Positions 18,715 to 29,390 of a stretch of 64,000 nucleotides of DNA are shown in pieces. Under the pieces are notes generated by a model, which was not told the origin of the DNA, ran no database searches, and saw only the letters and a list, made by a program, of their open reading frames with translations. Made by a program: the position numbers and the translations under genes. The stretch covers positions 1-64,000 of the forward strand of contig JWZX01003278.1 in the NCBI GenBank assembly GCA_001275005.1, given 5' to 3'. Source of the DNA: Chrysochromulina tobinii (taxonomy: Eukaryota; Haptophyta; Prymnesiales; Chrysochromulinaceae). Every line of letters begins with the position of its first letter. Within the stretch, counting starts at the first letter, position 1.

Positions 18715-20763
18715 TCACAACAGCGCGCCGTTTTCGCCAGTTGTAGACGCTTGATCGCTGTAAACTTGATCGTTGTAAACTTGCTGCCCCTGCACGAGTG
18801 CGTTAAACTTGCTCGCAAGGGCAGCGTACTTTGCGAGCTGCGCCTGATGCTTCACCGGGGAGCTCGGAGGTGACATAGTAAATCCATCACTATAGGCTGG
18901 TTCGACCTTGCGAACCTCCCACGTCAAGGTTGGCGAGATGAGAGTTGGCGAGATGAGAGTTGGGACGGAGGCCGCAAGCCCGGAACGTCTCGAGACTGGT
19001 CGGTTGAGCGTTGCACCCCGTGTTGCGCTGAACTCCTCTAAGTCAGCTGCACATGCGTCTGCTGGACGACCAATGCAGATCCACGGGAGATCCTCGTCAA
19101 GTTGGGCCCGTCCACTGAGGTACGCAAAACTCGAACCCGTGGTGCGCAGAAGCCGAGCATGGACCTCGAGGAGCAGTGCGCTGTGCGGGTTGGTCATCGC
19201 TCGTCTCTCGTGTCCTGGTACCCCGCTGTGCATCGGGCGCCCTCCTCGTCTGGACGCTCCAAACGAGGCCGCGCGGCGTACGGAAGGCTGTGATGCTGCT
19301 GGCGACGCCGACCGTGGCGACGCCGACCGTGGCGGCTCTGGCCGAGGCGACGAGGTCCGTGGTATACATATTAGCCCTGGTATGGGGCGTGGCGACGCAG
19401 ACCGTGGCGACAAGGGCCGTGGGGACGACTCAGGCCTTGGCGATGAGGGTATTGGTGCGCTGCCTCTCCCTTCTTGCACATTCCATATCACGTCGTAGAT
19501 GCCAAGTTGGGCCAGGTTCTTGGGCAAAAACGACTTTGCCTTGATTGAGGGTGTCTTTGACGAATTCTTGAGCAAGTCTAGCCGTCGATAGTCGCGAGCT
19601 TCGTGGAGGACCTCACACAGTTGTGCATTGATGTCTGCCACCCCGGCGGCTGCCGATTCCGCGTGCACACGAATGACGCCTGCCACTCGGGTGCCTATGG
19701 CTATGCGTGAACTGCTCTGCTGCACCGCGTTCGCCTGCGAGCCTGCTAGCTGCGCCGGGCTCAGGTCGAACACGCCCCCATCTCCGCCACTGGAGAGTGC
19801 GCCAGAGCGGCCTGCGGCCTGGCTTCGGCAGGCGCACAGGGAGCACTGACACGGATAGGGCGCCTTGCAAGGGAGAGACGGCTGGTGTGTCACCTTGGGT
19901 TGCCAGAAGCTTTTCCAGTCTGCAGCGTCTGAGCGAGTGTAACCGAGGACGGCATGCTCTACAAACCCTGCGTGATGCAGGGCTTCGAGGCGCTCGCGCA
20001 CGTAGCCGAGGGCAGCCCCCCATGCATCTTGCACAGCATCAGCCCCATGCGCCAAGCCACGCTGCTCCGCCATCCATTCGGCGTGCCACTCGCCAGAGAT
20101 GAGCTCCGCCTGCTCATCGAGCAGAAACGTCAGATGCATCTGAGCCCCATCGAGAGCGCCATGGGCCGCAATCTCAGCGAGCTCAGCCTGTTTCAGCTGC
20201 TCTTTCAACGAGAGAACGTTCTCGATGGCCCTTTGCAGGGCTGCCTTGCACTCCTCGATCGTGGCTTCTTGGGCTTGCTGGGCCTCATGATTTTGGAGGA
20301 GCTGTGCCTCAACGTCGTACTCGACTCGTCCGGCGCTCTTGCCAGTCGCTTTCACACAGTGCACCGAGACGTATACATCCCAAGTAGGGAGCCTGGTGTA
20401 TCCTGTGTCCCTGCAAAGCTGGGGTGCTTTGTCGACCTCCAGCACTGCTTCACTCGCTTCGTTCTCCGCTTGAATGGCTGCCGCACGCGTTGCCTCGACG
20501 CGTTTCAACGCTTCCGCTCTCCGCTCCTTTGCTTCCTTTGCAGCATCCATTGCGGCAAGAGCCTCTCTTTCAGTATGTGCTTGGGCTGCGGTCGCCTCCA
20601 CTAGACGTGCTGCTGCGTCATTCGCTTCGTTTCGCAGCTCAGTTGCACGCTGTACAGCTTCGGCAGCATGCTGGCGAGGGGCGCCCTGGGCTGGAAGACT
20701 GCATCTTGTGGAGATGTGGAGTGACTGAGGCTTGAGCCAACCAGGTACAGAAGCTGGCCGCAT
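18715..20763 (-). CDS. Hypothetical coiled-coil, Ser/Pro-rich protein
   Basis: About 682 residues from the ATG at 20763; the open frame runs slightly further up to a TTG. Residues about 25-115 and 155-240 are charged Ala/Glu-rich coiled coil. Residues about 430-530 are Ser-Pro-Arg repeats (SPRP, SPRSAS). Near residue 632 is a short exact duplication, SPTLISPTLISPTLTW, encoded by a 15-bp direct repeat. The C-terminus has QVYNDQVYSDQ from another short duplication. I recognise no catalytic or binding domain. A Cys-rich patch (KAPYPCQCSLCAC) looks atypical, but removing it as an intron would break the frame. Function unknown, possibly cytoskeletal or scaffold by composition alone. Confidence 0.5.
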   Translation of the reverse strand: MRPASVPGWLKPQSLHISTRCSLPAQGAPRQHAAEAVQRATELRNEANDAAARLVEATAAQAHTEREALAAMDAAKEAKERRAEALKRVEATRAAAIQAENEASEAVLEVDKAPQLCRDTGYTRLPTWDVYVSVHCVKATGKSAGRVEYDVEAQLLQNHEAQQAQEATIEECKAALQRAIENVLSLKEQLKQAELAEIAAHGALDGAQMHLTFLLDEQAELISGEWHAEWMAEQRGLAHGADAVQDAWGAALGYVRERLEALHHAGFVEHAVLGYTRSDAADWKSFWQPKVTHQPSLPCKAPYPCQCSLCACRSQAAGRSGALSSGGDGGVFDLSPAQLAGSQANAVQQSSSRIAIGTRVAGVIRVHAESAAAGVADINAQLCEVLHEARDYRRLDLLKNSSKTPSIKAKSFLPKNLAQLGIYDVIWNVQEGRGSAPIPSSPRPESSPRPLSPRSASPRPIPGLICIPRTSSPRPEPPRSASPRSASPAASQPSVRRAASFGASRRGGRPMHSGVPGHERRAMTNPHSALLLEVHARLLRTTGSSFAYLSGRAQLDEDLPWICIGRPADACAADLEEFSATRGATLNRPVSRRSGLAASVPTLISPTLISPTLTWEVRKVEPAYSDGFTMSPPSSPVKHQAQLAKYAALASKFNALVQGQQVYNDQVYSDQASTTGENGALL

Positions 20764-21360
20764 AAAGCCCCTTGCCGCAAAGCGCAAACGAAACTTTTGG
20801 CAACTAAACTTCTGTCAACATGCATCTGAAACGGTCTTCTCTTTGACTCGACTACTTGATTTCTCCGGATGTCGAGCTGCAGCTGCACGTTCGCTAGAGT
20901 GAGGTGAGCTGTTCGTCCTGAGTCCATACCGAGAAGTCCAGCGACGGCGACTCACGCGCGTTGGTGCACAGCGGCCGCGCGGCGGCGGCGCGGCGGCTCG
21001 TGTTCCGCGTGACGACAACTAGCATCCGCCTCATCCCCACCATTTTAGACCTCCTACGGCTACGCGGAGATTCGGGCTATTCTCGGACTACATTCAGGAA
21101 CTATGTAGCTACTGCTACTCCCCGCGTATCTAATCCGGACCTTGCCATTTCATGCATCAAATACATGGTCTTCCATAGCGTCTTCAGCACAGGAGCACGC
21201 TCGACAGGACGCGCAACCCATTATTTTTGGACATTTCTGCTCCAAGCCGGCTAATCAGAGAAAGGGGGTATAATTATACATACTGGTCGGAATGATCGAC
21301 TGTTTACTGTAATATATGTTTTGCGCCACAGTCTAAAACCACTGCCTCAGTGTCAGTATC
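20764..21360. other. Intergenic region
   Basis: About 600 bases between the unknown coiled-coil gene (5' side) and the 3' end of the cyclic-nucleotide-binding gene, both on minus. It includes a short GCGGCG run near 20975-21000. An additional 5' exon of the coiled-coil gene cannot be excluded. No feature is recognised. Confidence 0.4.
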
Positions 21361-24300
21361 TCAGTAAGCGGTGGCAAACCATGCCATGTCGCCTCTGTAC
21401 TCCGTCGTCCCCACAACCTCAGTCACCACTGCGTCACTTGTGCGATGACCTTGAGCCGCAAGCTGCTCACGCACGTGCGTGCTCGCACTAGAAATTAAGG
21501 GAGATGGCACCAGACCCTCTATGAGTTGCCCCCAGTGCATCCGCCCGAGCCATGCGTGCGCCTTGAGTTCGTCGAATCCAGCGCTTGTGACGGCACTTGC
21601 TCCTAGCCGAGCAAGTGGGTCGGGAACAATGAGGCGATCAACGAGGTCGACGAATGACGGCACGAAACCATCAGGCGGTAAGAAGCCACGCTCGCGCTCC
21701 GCTTGAAGACGCGCGCTCAACGCACCGCTCACATGGTCGGTGATTCGTTTGTAGACGTTCATCTCGTTCGGATCGTTGCCCCACGGACCTTCACCAGCAG
21801 TGATCGTCCAGAGCAGTACGCCGAGACTCCAAAAATCGACAGACAGGCCGTGGCCAGAGCATGTCACCTGCTCTGGCGCGAGATAGTCCGCGACGCCACA
21901 CAGCGTGAATGTCTTGTTACCCGAGAGAATTTTGGCCTGTCTTAAGTCCATCAGGCACACAACGCCGTTCTCGTCGATTGCAAGAGCGTCGGGGCTCAGG
22001 TTGCGGTAGACGACCCCCATTTTGCAATGCAGCCGTTCAAGGGCAGCAATGACGCACGCACCAACATATCGCGCGCTCTCTGTCGGCACCTTGCCCCCCA
22101 TCACCTCGATGATGTGTGAGAGTTCGCATGCGACGCGCGTCTTGAAGAGAGCGAAGAGTGCGAGCGGAGAAGCGAAAGTGCAAAGCATGGCAGGCAGCAT
22201 AGGCGTGTGGCCGTGCAAGCCTGCTGCGCGCATCACCTCGAGCTCTCGGCTGACGCGATCTGTCTGCTCAAGCTCCGCAATCTTGGACTTCGACTCAGCT
22301 CGTACAGTGTAAATCTCGTTCGAACCAATGTGGAGAGCAGCGAGCAGCCCACCTGTGTCGAGCCGCATCAGGGCAGCCTGCAACTTGAAAGAAGATAAAG
22401 AGGCCCCGGAGAGGCCTGCTGCCTCAAGCTGCATCAGTTGGGCCGCCGCTTCCCACTCTCTACGCTGTCTATCGGCATCGATGATTTGCTGAAGTGGGCC
22501 GAGTAGCCTTTCGAACGTAGCACGCTCGATCTTCATGCACTTTAGAGGAGTGAGCGATTGTACGGAGGCAGCACGTGGCGCATTGTCGAGCAGCGCCCGC
22601 TCGCCGAAGTACATCTCTGCCTCAAGCTGCATCATCTCCTCCTCACCCTCTTCATGGTCTTGCCCGTCGACCAGTTGCGTTCGTGAATGCACAGCAGCCT
22701 TAGCCTTCGTGACGACAGCAGTGCCGCAGAGGATGACGTACATCGAGTCCCCGTCGTCGCCTTCGTGGAAGACGAACTCTCCACCGCCAAACGACTGCTC
22801 AACCATGTGATTCATCAGGGTCTGCAGCGAGTTGAAGGGGAGTGACGAAAGGATGTCCATCTTTCGGAGCAGCTTCATCAAGTCAATGTTTGATGAGAAC
22901 ATCTGCACTGAACGGAATCCCTTGCGGTCGAGCCCCCACAGCATGCCCGGCCCAGAAGCACGGATCGTCGCTGCGCGGGGCTTGGCATAGAGCAGAGCCA
23001 GCTCACCAAAGCATGGATAAATGCCATCCCCTGCCTGGTAGGTGTGTACCTTCTCGTCATTGACGATCACATCGAACGCCCCACTCTCCGCCACGTAGAA
23101 GTAGTCTCCTTTATCACCCTGCTTGATGATATCTTGCCCAGGCATCGCAGGTACTGGAACCATGCGCTGCACAAGCTCACGGTGCATGTCCGCAGACAGA
23201 TGACGGAAGAGGAAGTGGGACTGAACCGCGGACCAGATGACATTGTGCACACGCTCTGGCTTCTGAAGGAGCGCGTGCCGTCTGTCTTGTCCAGAATTTC
23301 TATCATTCGTTTTGCTCGAGCTCGTCTTGATGACGGTGCGCCTGCTGCTGCTCCCACGCGATTCGGGTCCTCGTCGGACGCTATCAGAGCCGGTTGTGCG
23401 AGAGAAGCTGCTTGCCTCGCTTTCGGTGCCATCGCGGTCTCGAGCTTTTGGCGCCTCTGAACGGCCGAGGGAAACAGCGTCGACGAGGCAGCTCAAGCTT
23501 TTGAATGATATAAGATTGTGGAAGCGCGCGATGCGTGCAAAGCCCTCAAGGGAGATTGTGTCCGTCTCCTCGCCAGTTGCCACCTCTGTTTCTCGTATGG
23601 CGTCATCAAACATATCTAGAATGCGGTCCTCTTCTAGGCTCTGGTTGCTGATAGTAGTGCAGAAGCTTTCGAAGTCGGTGAATGACATGCGTCCATTGGC
23701 ATCAGCGAGACCCTTAAACGTCTTGCGCAAATGCTCATCCACACGCGGTGCTTGAATCTTCTCCTGCTCATCCCAAACAGCCATCATGACCTCGAGCAAG
23801 TCGTCGAAATGCACCACGCCACACGAGACCTGCTCAGACGTACTTGGCCTGTCCTCGGCAAGCCTCTCAACCCGACACATGGCATCCGCGCTCACTGTGC
23901 GGTCAAGAACAGCCACCTCGATCATGGACTGGGCTGCGGCGAGAGAAATGGTGACTTGCTCACGGCAAAGAACTTCCTTGATACCAGAGATGGGCGCAGT
24001 AGACCACAGTATGGTATTCTGGTTGTTCGACCGATTCGAGCGAACCGGCTGAATTGAGCCTCTTCTGCCACGGTCAGCAGCTGACAGTGCTGCAAGCGAC
24101 TTGATGGTCGGCGGTGAATCAACAGGAGGCTTCTCACCGTCTTTGGCGCTGAGGGCGAGCCGAACGAGGACGAAGAGGAAAAAGTCGGTCTTTCGATCAC
24201 ACCAAGGTGGCATTAGCAATCCGTACTCGTTCTTGAGTAAGCCGTTCATCTCGCCAAACATGCGGATGCGGACGATCGATTGCTCGCCGCCCAGACTGTA

Positions 24301-26929
24301 CGCTCTCACGGTAGCAATGAGCTCCCTCATGGCCTTCTCGGCCACGGACTTCATACCGTACTGGCGCAGGAGATAGTTTCGCGTGAACTTGGTCATCGGA
24401 CACCGCATCCGAGTCTTGAGGTCAGCTAGCTGGTCGTCCTTGACCTTCTTTTGATAAATGTCAGCAATCGTTCGAATGGTTTGATCCAAAGGGATGACCT
24501 GAACCTTCTCCCGCACGCGCGTTGCACCAGCAATCAGGCCAGGGGCACCACCCGGAAGGGGGAAGAGCACACTGCCGCGACGCTGCTGAAGAAGGTTGCC
24601 ACTGATGTTATTGAATGCGCCACCGACGCCCCCACGTCGATGCGCAAGATGGTTACCACTGGTGGGCGAGCCAAATGGAGAGCCAGAAGTGCTGCTTACA
24701 GGGGACGAGGCAGAGGGCGCGAGATTTAGGATGCTGATCAGATGTTCAACTTCTCGCTTCGAGAATGGAGCAGGCGACACAGCTCCCTGCTGCTTGAGCT
24801 CGTTGATGGCGGAGAGCATGCGAAGGCGCTCATTCATCCCAAGATTCGCATATGCGAAGGCGAATACGTCGGGTCCAAGCGACTCGACGAGCAGCTGTGA
24901 GAACGAAGCGTGGTTGGTCGATGTTTTGCTTTGTGCAGTCAGGAGCTGCGTGAGCCATGCCTTGCACACATCTTCTGGTGCAGCTCCGAGTAGTTTTGAT
25001 CCCCAGGTTTGGAGCAGTGCTGGAGGCAGAATGGAAGCGAGCTGCGAGCCGTCAGCGACCAGTGGCAACTCCTTGAGGATGTTTGCAAGCATCTCCTGAG
25101 GCATTGCCGAGAGCAAGCTTACATTTTGGGCGCGCGTTGAGAGTGACCGCGCTAGCTCGTTGGGACTTATGCGCTCAAGAAGCGAGCTCAGAATTGCGAC
25201 GCGCTCATCTGACGAAGTCTCCTTGAGCGCAGATTGCAACAGCTTTGCGCGATCATCGGCGTTGAGTGCTTCTATGACCTCCTTCAGCACTGCAATGATG
25301 TCAGAGGTTCCGGTAGCAAGGGTTTCGAAGGCATCGCCAATGGCGCTCGCCTTCTGCTCTGAGCTGAGGCCGCTCAAAATAGCTGTCAGAGCTGCACCAC
25401 GAGAGGTGTCGGACATGGCAGGAACGAGTTTAGAAACCAGTCTTCTGGTTTGCTTCGCCCCCTCAATGCCACGCATGCCCCCCTTTTCCATGATCGTAAG
25501 CTGAAGAATATCTGCAACTGCATCCGCTGCTTCCTCAAGTCCACCCTCGATTGTCTGTGGCCACGTGTGTGTGTCGTTCCACAAACCTCTGGGTGAGTAG
25601 CAGAAGGGGCAACAAGGATTGGCGAAAGCCACAGAGGGCCGCGGAGATCGAGAGCCAGCGGCGCACGGTGAAAAGCTCGACCATCATTTCCCCGCGAAGG
25701 CTTGGAGCGACAGACTCGTGCAGCCGCTGCATTAGCATAAACTGTATCTCGGTGCTACCCATGGTGGCTGATCCTAGAATATCGAGCAGCAGATCGCGGG
25801 GCAAAGGCGTCATCTGTGGCAAAATTTCGCTTAACATGTCGTGCCGATCATGCATGGGGAAGTCGCGTGTTGCCTCCGCAAAGAGTTTGCCCAGTCCACG
25901 CGAACCCGTCTTCTTAGCCATCATTTGCATGAGCTCAAGGCGCTGCGACCATCGCATGCATCGAACCAAGCTGATCAGGCTGACGACTCTTGAGGAGAGA
26001 GGAATGTCCTGTGCGGTACAAGCAGTGTGTACAATACCTGAGAGCTCTTGGCGATGTTCGAGTCCAACTCTGCCATCGTGAGTGGATCTCCCTTCCGAGC
26101 CATCTCTTGCAGCTTTCGTATACGCTCCCGCGACCTTTCTAGCATCTCATTGAGCCGATTGAGTTCAAGTTCGTACCATCGGCGCACGCGATCCAGAAGC
26201 TCACCGCGCTCAGCACAGTGCACGAACACCTGCGGGGGAAAAGGGCAAGAGAAGGTGAACGAAAGAGATGGTAGTGACTGCGATGGACGTGCGGCCCACC
26301 TGCCGCACAATCTCGCAGAATGTGATCTGCCAAGACCGCTGCGTGGCGTGCAAGTCAGACTCTGAGTTTTGAAGCTTGCGTTCGAGGTTTTCGGCAAGCT
26401 GGATTGCCTCAGAGCGGTTCGACGGTCGAGCAAAGGCTCGCTGCTCACGAGAGCCGACGTCAACGTCGTCACTCACCCACGATCCACGTGCATCGTGATG
26501 ATCCGATATCTTCTTTGGCGATGGTGGCATGCTGGGCAATGTGAGGAAGTGCAGCTGCCCGCTGTCCCAGTTGATGGCCGCTTCCGTATGAGGTGACCGA
26601 TGCGCAGGTTGGCGTGGGTCATGCTTTTGCTGTGAGCCTGCCACGTCGTGCACGACCTCCGTTGGGTTTGCACACGCCCGAACGACCAGTTGTTCAGGTT
26701 CCTTGTACAGCCCCATTCGTCTCCGCGGCCCACCTCTTGGCTCATTGTTGAGCCGTGGTAGGATACCTCTTCCTTCGGCGACGTAGCGTGCAGATACAGC
26801 ACGTTCGTGGGGCAGTGTTCGGCTGCATCGCAGTAGCCGTCCGTTGACAAACTTCCATTCGTAGCTTTTCAAGGTCGTCTGCTCAGCGGATCGCTCAGCG
26901 GATCGCTCAGCAGATCGCTCGTCAGCCAT
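21361..26929 (-). CDS. Cyclic-nucleotide-binding protein with C-terminal pseudokinase (four exons)
   Basis: Proposed exons are 26929-26300, 26229-26038, 26008-25667 and 25554-21361. All join in phase 0 and give 1785 residues. Donors are GTGGGC, GTATTG and GTGCGC; the 29-nt middle intron is unusually short and least certain. Exons 1-2 encode EIVRQ|VFVHCAERGELLDRVRRW, like the conserved segment of axonemal dynein light chain (DNALI1/AXDND1) proteins. Next come helical repeats, a degenerate EF-hand pair and two cyclic-nucleotide-binding domains (nt about 23250-22900 and 22870-22500) with intact phosphate-binding cassettes FGELALLYAKPRAAT and FGERALLDNAPRAAS. The C-terminal PKA/PKG-like kinase fold (nt about 22370-21500) keeps the APE-like LAPE motif. 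It has Arg for the VAIK Lys, YRNLSPD in place of YRDLKPE, DLR in place of DFG, and no Gly-rich loop. It is therefore probably a catalytically dead, cyclic-nucleotide-responsive scaffold, possibly flagellar. Confidence 0.75.
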
Positions 26930-27164
26930 GTCCCACCAATCCGGGAGGCTCGCTCGCAGACCTTCGCCTTGCCCTGACCACTCCGAAAACTTGCAACTTT
27001 CGCGACGAAGATGGCAAGAACCTAAATAGGGACCCCTTCCTTTTCGCTTTGCGTGCGTGTGCGCGGGGACGCCCTGCTCTCAGACCTCGTATGCGTCATG
27101 CAGTACATTGAGGAAACGGAGTTGAAACGGAGCCCTTCACACGATCGCCCCGGTACCACAATCT

Positions 27165-29177
27165 CTATGAGATCACGCACACGGTCGACGGATCCCCAAT
27201 ACCGTCAGGGAACATGCCTGCGGCACATTCCTGCTTGTCCCCTGACATGGCGTAATACTGTGCACGCATCTCCGCAACTCGGTCGTCGAGCGTCTTGTCA
27301 TCAGCAGAGACGTTGTTCCCCGCTGCACCACGCTCAATGGTCCAGTCGAAGGGCACGCGTTGCCGTCGCGTGATGGCAGGCGTGATCACACGGCGCTGGT
27401 CGGCGCTCTTGGCGTCGCCCTCGGACACTATGGTGCTCGTCGACGGCCGTGCACGAACGGCATCGCCGAGATTGCTCCCGAATGCGTTGCCACGCAGCTC
27501 GAGTCGCGCGTGGGCGTCGGCGAAGACCCCGGCCCCTGCGTTGGCGGAGATGGCATTCCCGTCGAGCCGAGCCTCGCCGCCGACGTGGACGACGACTCCG
27601 GCGCCGCGGTCGTCGCCGATGAGCGGCCTCGGTGCCCCTCGCCTTCCGCCAACCCCACTCTTGTGCACAACGCAGCTGTGGCCGTTGCTACGGATGGAGC
27701 CATCGGCAAACTCGACCGAAGCGCCCGACATGACACGCACGCCTGCTTTGTGGTTACCGTGCACCTTGTTGCGTTGCATCAGCGGGTGCGCACCGGCGCC
27801 GTCCACCTCGATGCCCACGGCATTGCCCGAGACCAGATTCTCCACCCAATGCCCGCAACCGCCCGCGCGTACGAGGATGCCCACGCCGGCCTTGTGACCA
27901 CTCACGGTATTTGCCTCGATGAGGAGTCCGGAGGTGCCGCTCGAGCACTCGATGCCAGATCGCAGGTTGGCCTCGATCTTGTTGCCGCGTAGCGTGCCGC
28001 TCACGCCCGGCATGAGCAGTACGCCCGCCTGCCCGCACCGTCGGATCGAGCATCCCGACACAGTTGGGTTGGCGCCATCGCCCACCTCAATGCCAGCGAG
28101 GGCGTGTCCAGACACCTCGCCGCCGGAGAGCTGTGGTGCGGCCCCATCCCGGATGAGGACGCCCACGGCGCGGCCCGAGCCCTCGAGGAACCTGTTGCCC
28201 TGCAGCCGTGGCTCGGTGCCACGCCCGCTCAGCTCGGCAGCGCTCGACCACGCGCCGCGCACCACATTGTCGACGAACTCGCCGCACGCGCCGCCACGCA
28301 CGAGCAACCCCACACCACCCGAATCGAGCACCTGATTCCGATGCACCGTGGGTGTCGAGCTCGAGGTCACCTCGAGGCCAACGCCCGCGCTGCGGAGGAT
28401 GACATTGGCCGTGAGCGTGCCAGCCGCGCGATAGCTCAGCAGCACGCCGCTGCCACGGCTGTCACAGATTATGTTCTCGCTGAGTGTGCATCCGACGGCA
28501 GTGCCGCACAGCACAATGCTCCCGCCTATGATGGTGTTGCCTACGAGTAGCGGCGCGGCCTCCTCGGCGATCGAGATCCCGCCATTTCGCAACCGGCAGC
28601 GCTCGATCCGTGCCGTCGAGCCACGGCCAACACTAATGGCCACGCTGCCGCCGCTGCCGCCGCTGCCAGCCGCGCCCGCCCTTGACGGCGCACGCAGTAG
28701 ACTTCCTGCGCACGCCGAAGATGCCCGCGACGACAGCCGGGTGCTTCCAACTGTCGGGGACACCGCTTGAGGCGCGGCCGTGACGTCGCAGTCGCGCATC
28801 ACGGCTGTCGAGCTGCTGGGCATGTTGACGATGGCAGTGCTGGGAGCGGCGCCGCGAGACGGGCGTATGGTGATCGAACGTACCTCCCCAGCGCTCAGAA
28901 GGAGCGCACCGAGAAGAATTACCGGCGGGGATTGATTCCCTGATATCGCGTCTGCTGTCAGCATCTCCCCCTCGAGCGTGAAGCTGCTTCGTGCAATGTG
29001 CAGCACACCGCCAAGATTGTACGGCGACCCCGAAGAAGCGAGGCGCACGCACAGCACCGCCTCGTCCGCGAGGGCGGCGTGCAGGTCGCTCAAACAATCG
29101 ACGGTTCTAACTGGGTGTATTGGAGACGGCATCCGATCACCAAGAGCCGAGGAAGCATGCAGAACAGCTTCCACCAT
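27165..29177 (-). CDS. Right-handed parallel beta-helix protein with C-terminal CaaX box
   Basis: A 670-residue protein from the ATG at 29177; the open frame extends upstream to a TTG but the extra residues look non-coding. From about residue 170 to 590 it is built of roughly 22-25-residue repeats of the NosD/FBXO11 beta-helix kind (GVLLMPGVSGTLRGNKIEAN, GIEVDGAGAHPLMQRNKVHG), rich in Gly, Asn and short beta-strands. It lacks an F-box and the catalytic Asp triad of pectate lyases is not obvious. The chain ends CVIS, a canonical CaaX prenylation motif, preceded by a polar linker. This suggests a farnesylated, membrane-associated beta-helix scaffold facing the cytosol. There is no signal peptide, in keeping with a cytosolic prenylated protein. 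Confidence 0.75.
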   Translation of the reverse strand: MVEAVLHASSALGDRMPSPIHPVRTVDCLSDLHAALADEAVLCVRLASSGSPYNLGGVLHIARSSFTLEGEMLTADAISGNQSPPVILLGALLLSAGEVRSITIRPSRGAAPSTAIVNMPSSSTAVMRDCDVTAAPQAVSPTVGSTRLSSRASSACAGSLLRAPSRAGAAGSGGSGGSVAISVGRGSTARIERCRLRNGGISIAEEAAPLLVGNTIIGGSIVLCGTAVGCTLSENIICDSRGSGVLLSYRAAGTLTANVILRSAGVGLEVTSSSTPTVHRNQVLDSGGVGLLVRGGACGEFVDNVVRGAWSSAAELSGRGTEPRLQGNRFLEGSGRAVGVLIRDGAAPQLSGGEVSGHALAGIEVGDGANPTVSGCSIRRCGQAGVLLMPGVSGTLRGNKIEANLRSGIECSSGTSGLLIEANTVSGHKAGVGILVRAGGCGHWVENLVSGNAVGIEVDGAGAHPLMQRNKVHGNHKAGVRVMSGASVEFADGSIRSNGHSCVVHKSGVGGRRGAPRPLIGDDRGAGVVVHVGGEARLDGNAISANAGAGVFADAHARLELRGNAFGSNLGDAVRARPSTSTIVSEGDAKSADQRRVITPAITRRQRVPFDWTIERGAAGNNVSADDKTLDDRVAEMRAQYYAMSGDKQECAAGMFPDGIGDPSTVCVIS

Positions 29178-29390
29178 AGAACAGTTCGAAAACCAGGGAG
29201 CTCCTGTGAAAACGGCAGTGAGGAGCCGTTTCACACAGTGAGGAGCCGGACTGTGTGAAACGGCTGTGAGCCGGGCTTGCGGAACGAACCGATGAGGCAC
29301 CAACGAATGCGCGCCTGATGACTGTCGTACTCAAATCAACCGTCGTCCATTTCGCGCATGAAGGGTTTTTGAGTTCCCTCACGCCGCAGC
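29178..29390. promoter_or_regulatory. Bidirectional promoter region with perfect hairpin
   Basis: 213 bases between the divergent beta-helix and RND-like genes. It contains a perfect 16-bp inverted repeat, AGCCGTTTCACACAGT at 29224-29239 and its reverse complement at 29250-29265, with a 10-base loop. Part of the motif (cagtgaggagccg) is also directly repeated just upstream. A regulatory role is inferred from position only. Confidence 0.45.

Noticed and set aside
19780-20250. Cys-rich patch in the coiled-coil protein considered as an unspliced intron (GTGACA...CCGCAG)
   Set aside because: The candidate intron is 82 nt, and removing it shifts the frame to an early stop.
19613-20735. Several overlapping plus-strand ORFs opposite the Ser/Pro-rich coiled-coil gene
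   Set aside because: They are antisense frames without domains, and the minus frame is longer with clear coiled-coil periodicity.
27360-27992. 210-codon plus-strand ORF opposite the beta-helix gene
   Set aside because: Its sequence mirrors the Gly/Asn repeats of the minus-strand protein; no independent signal.
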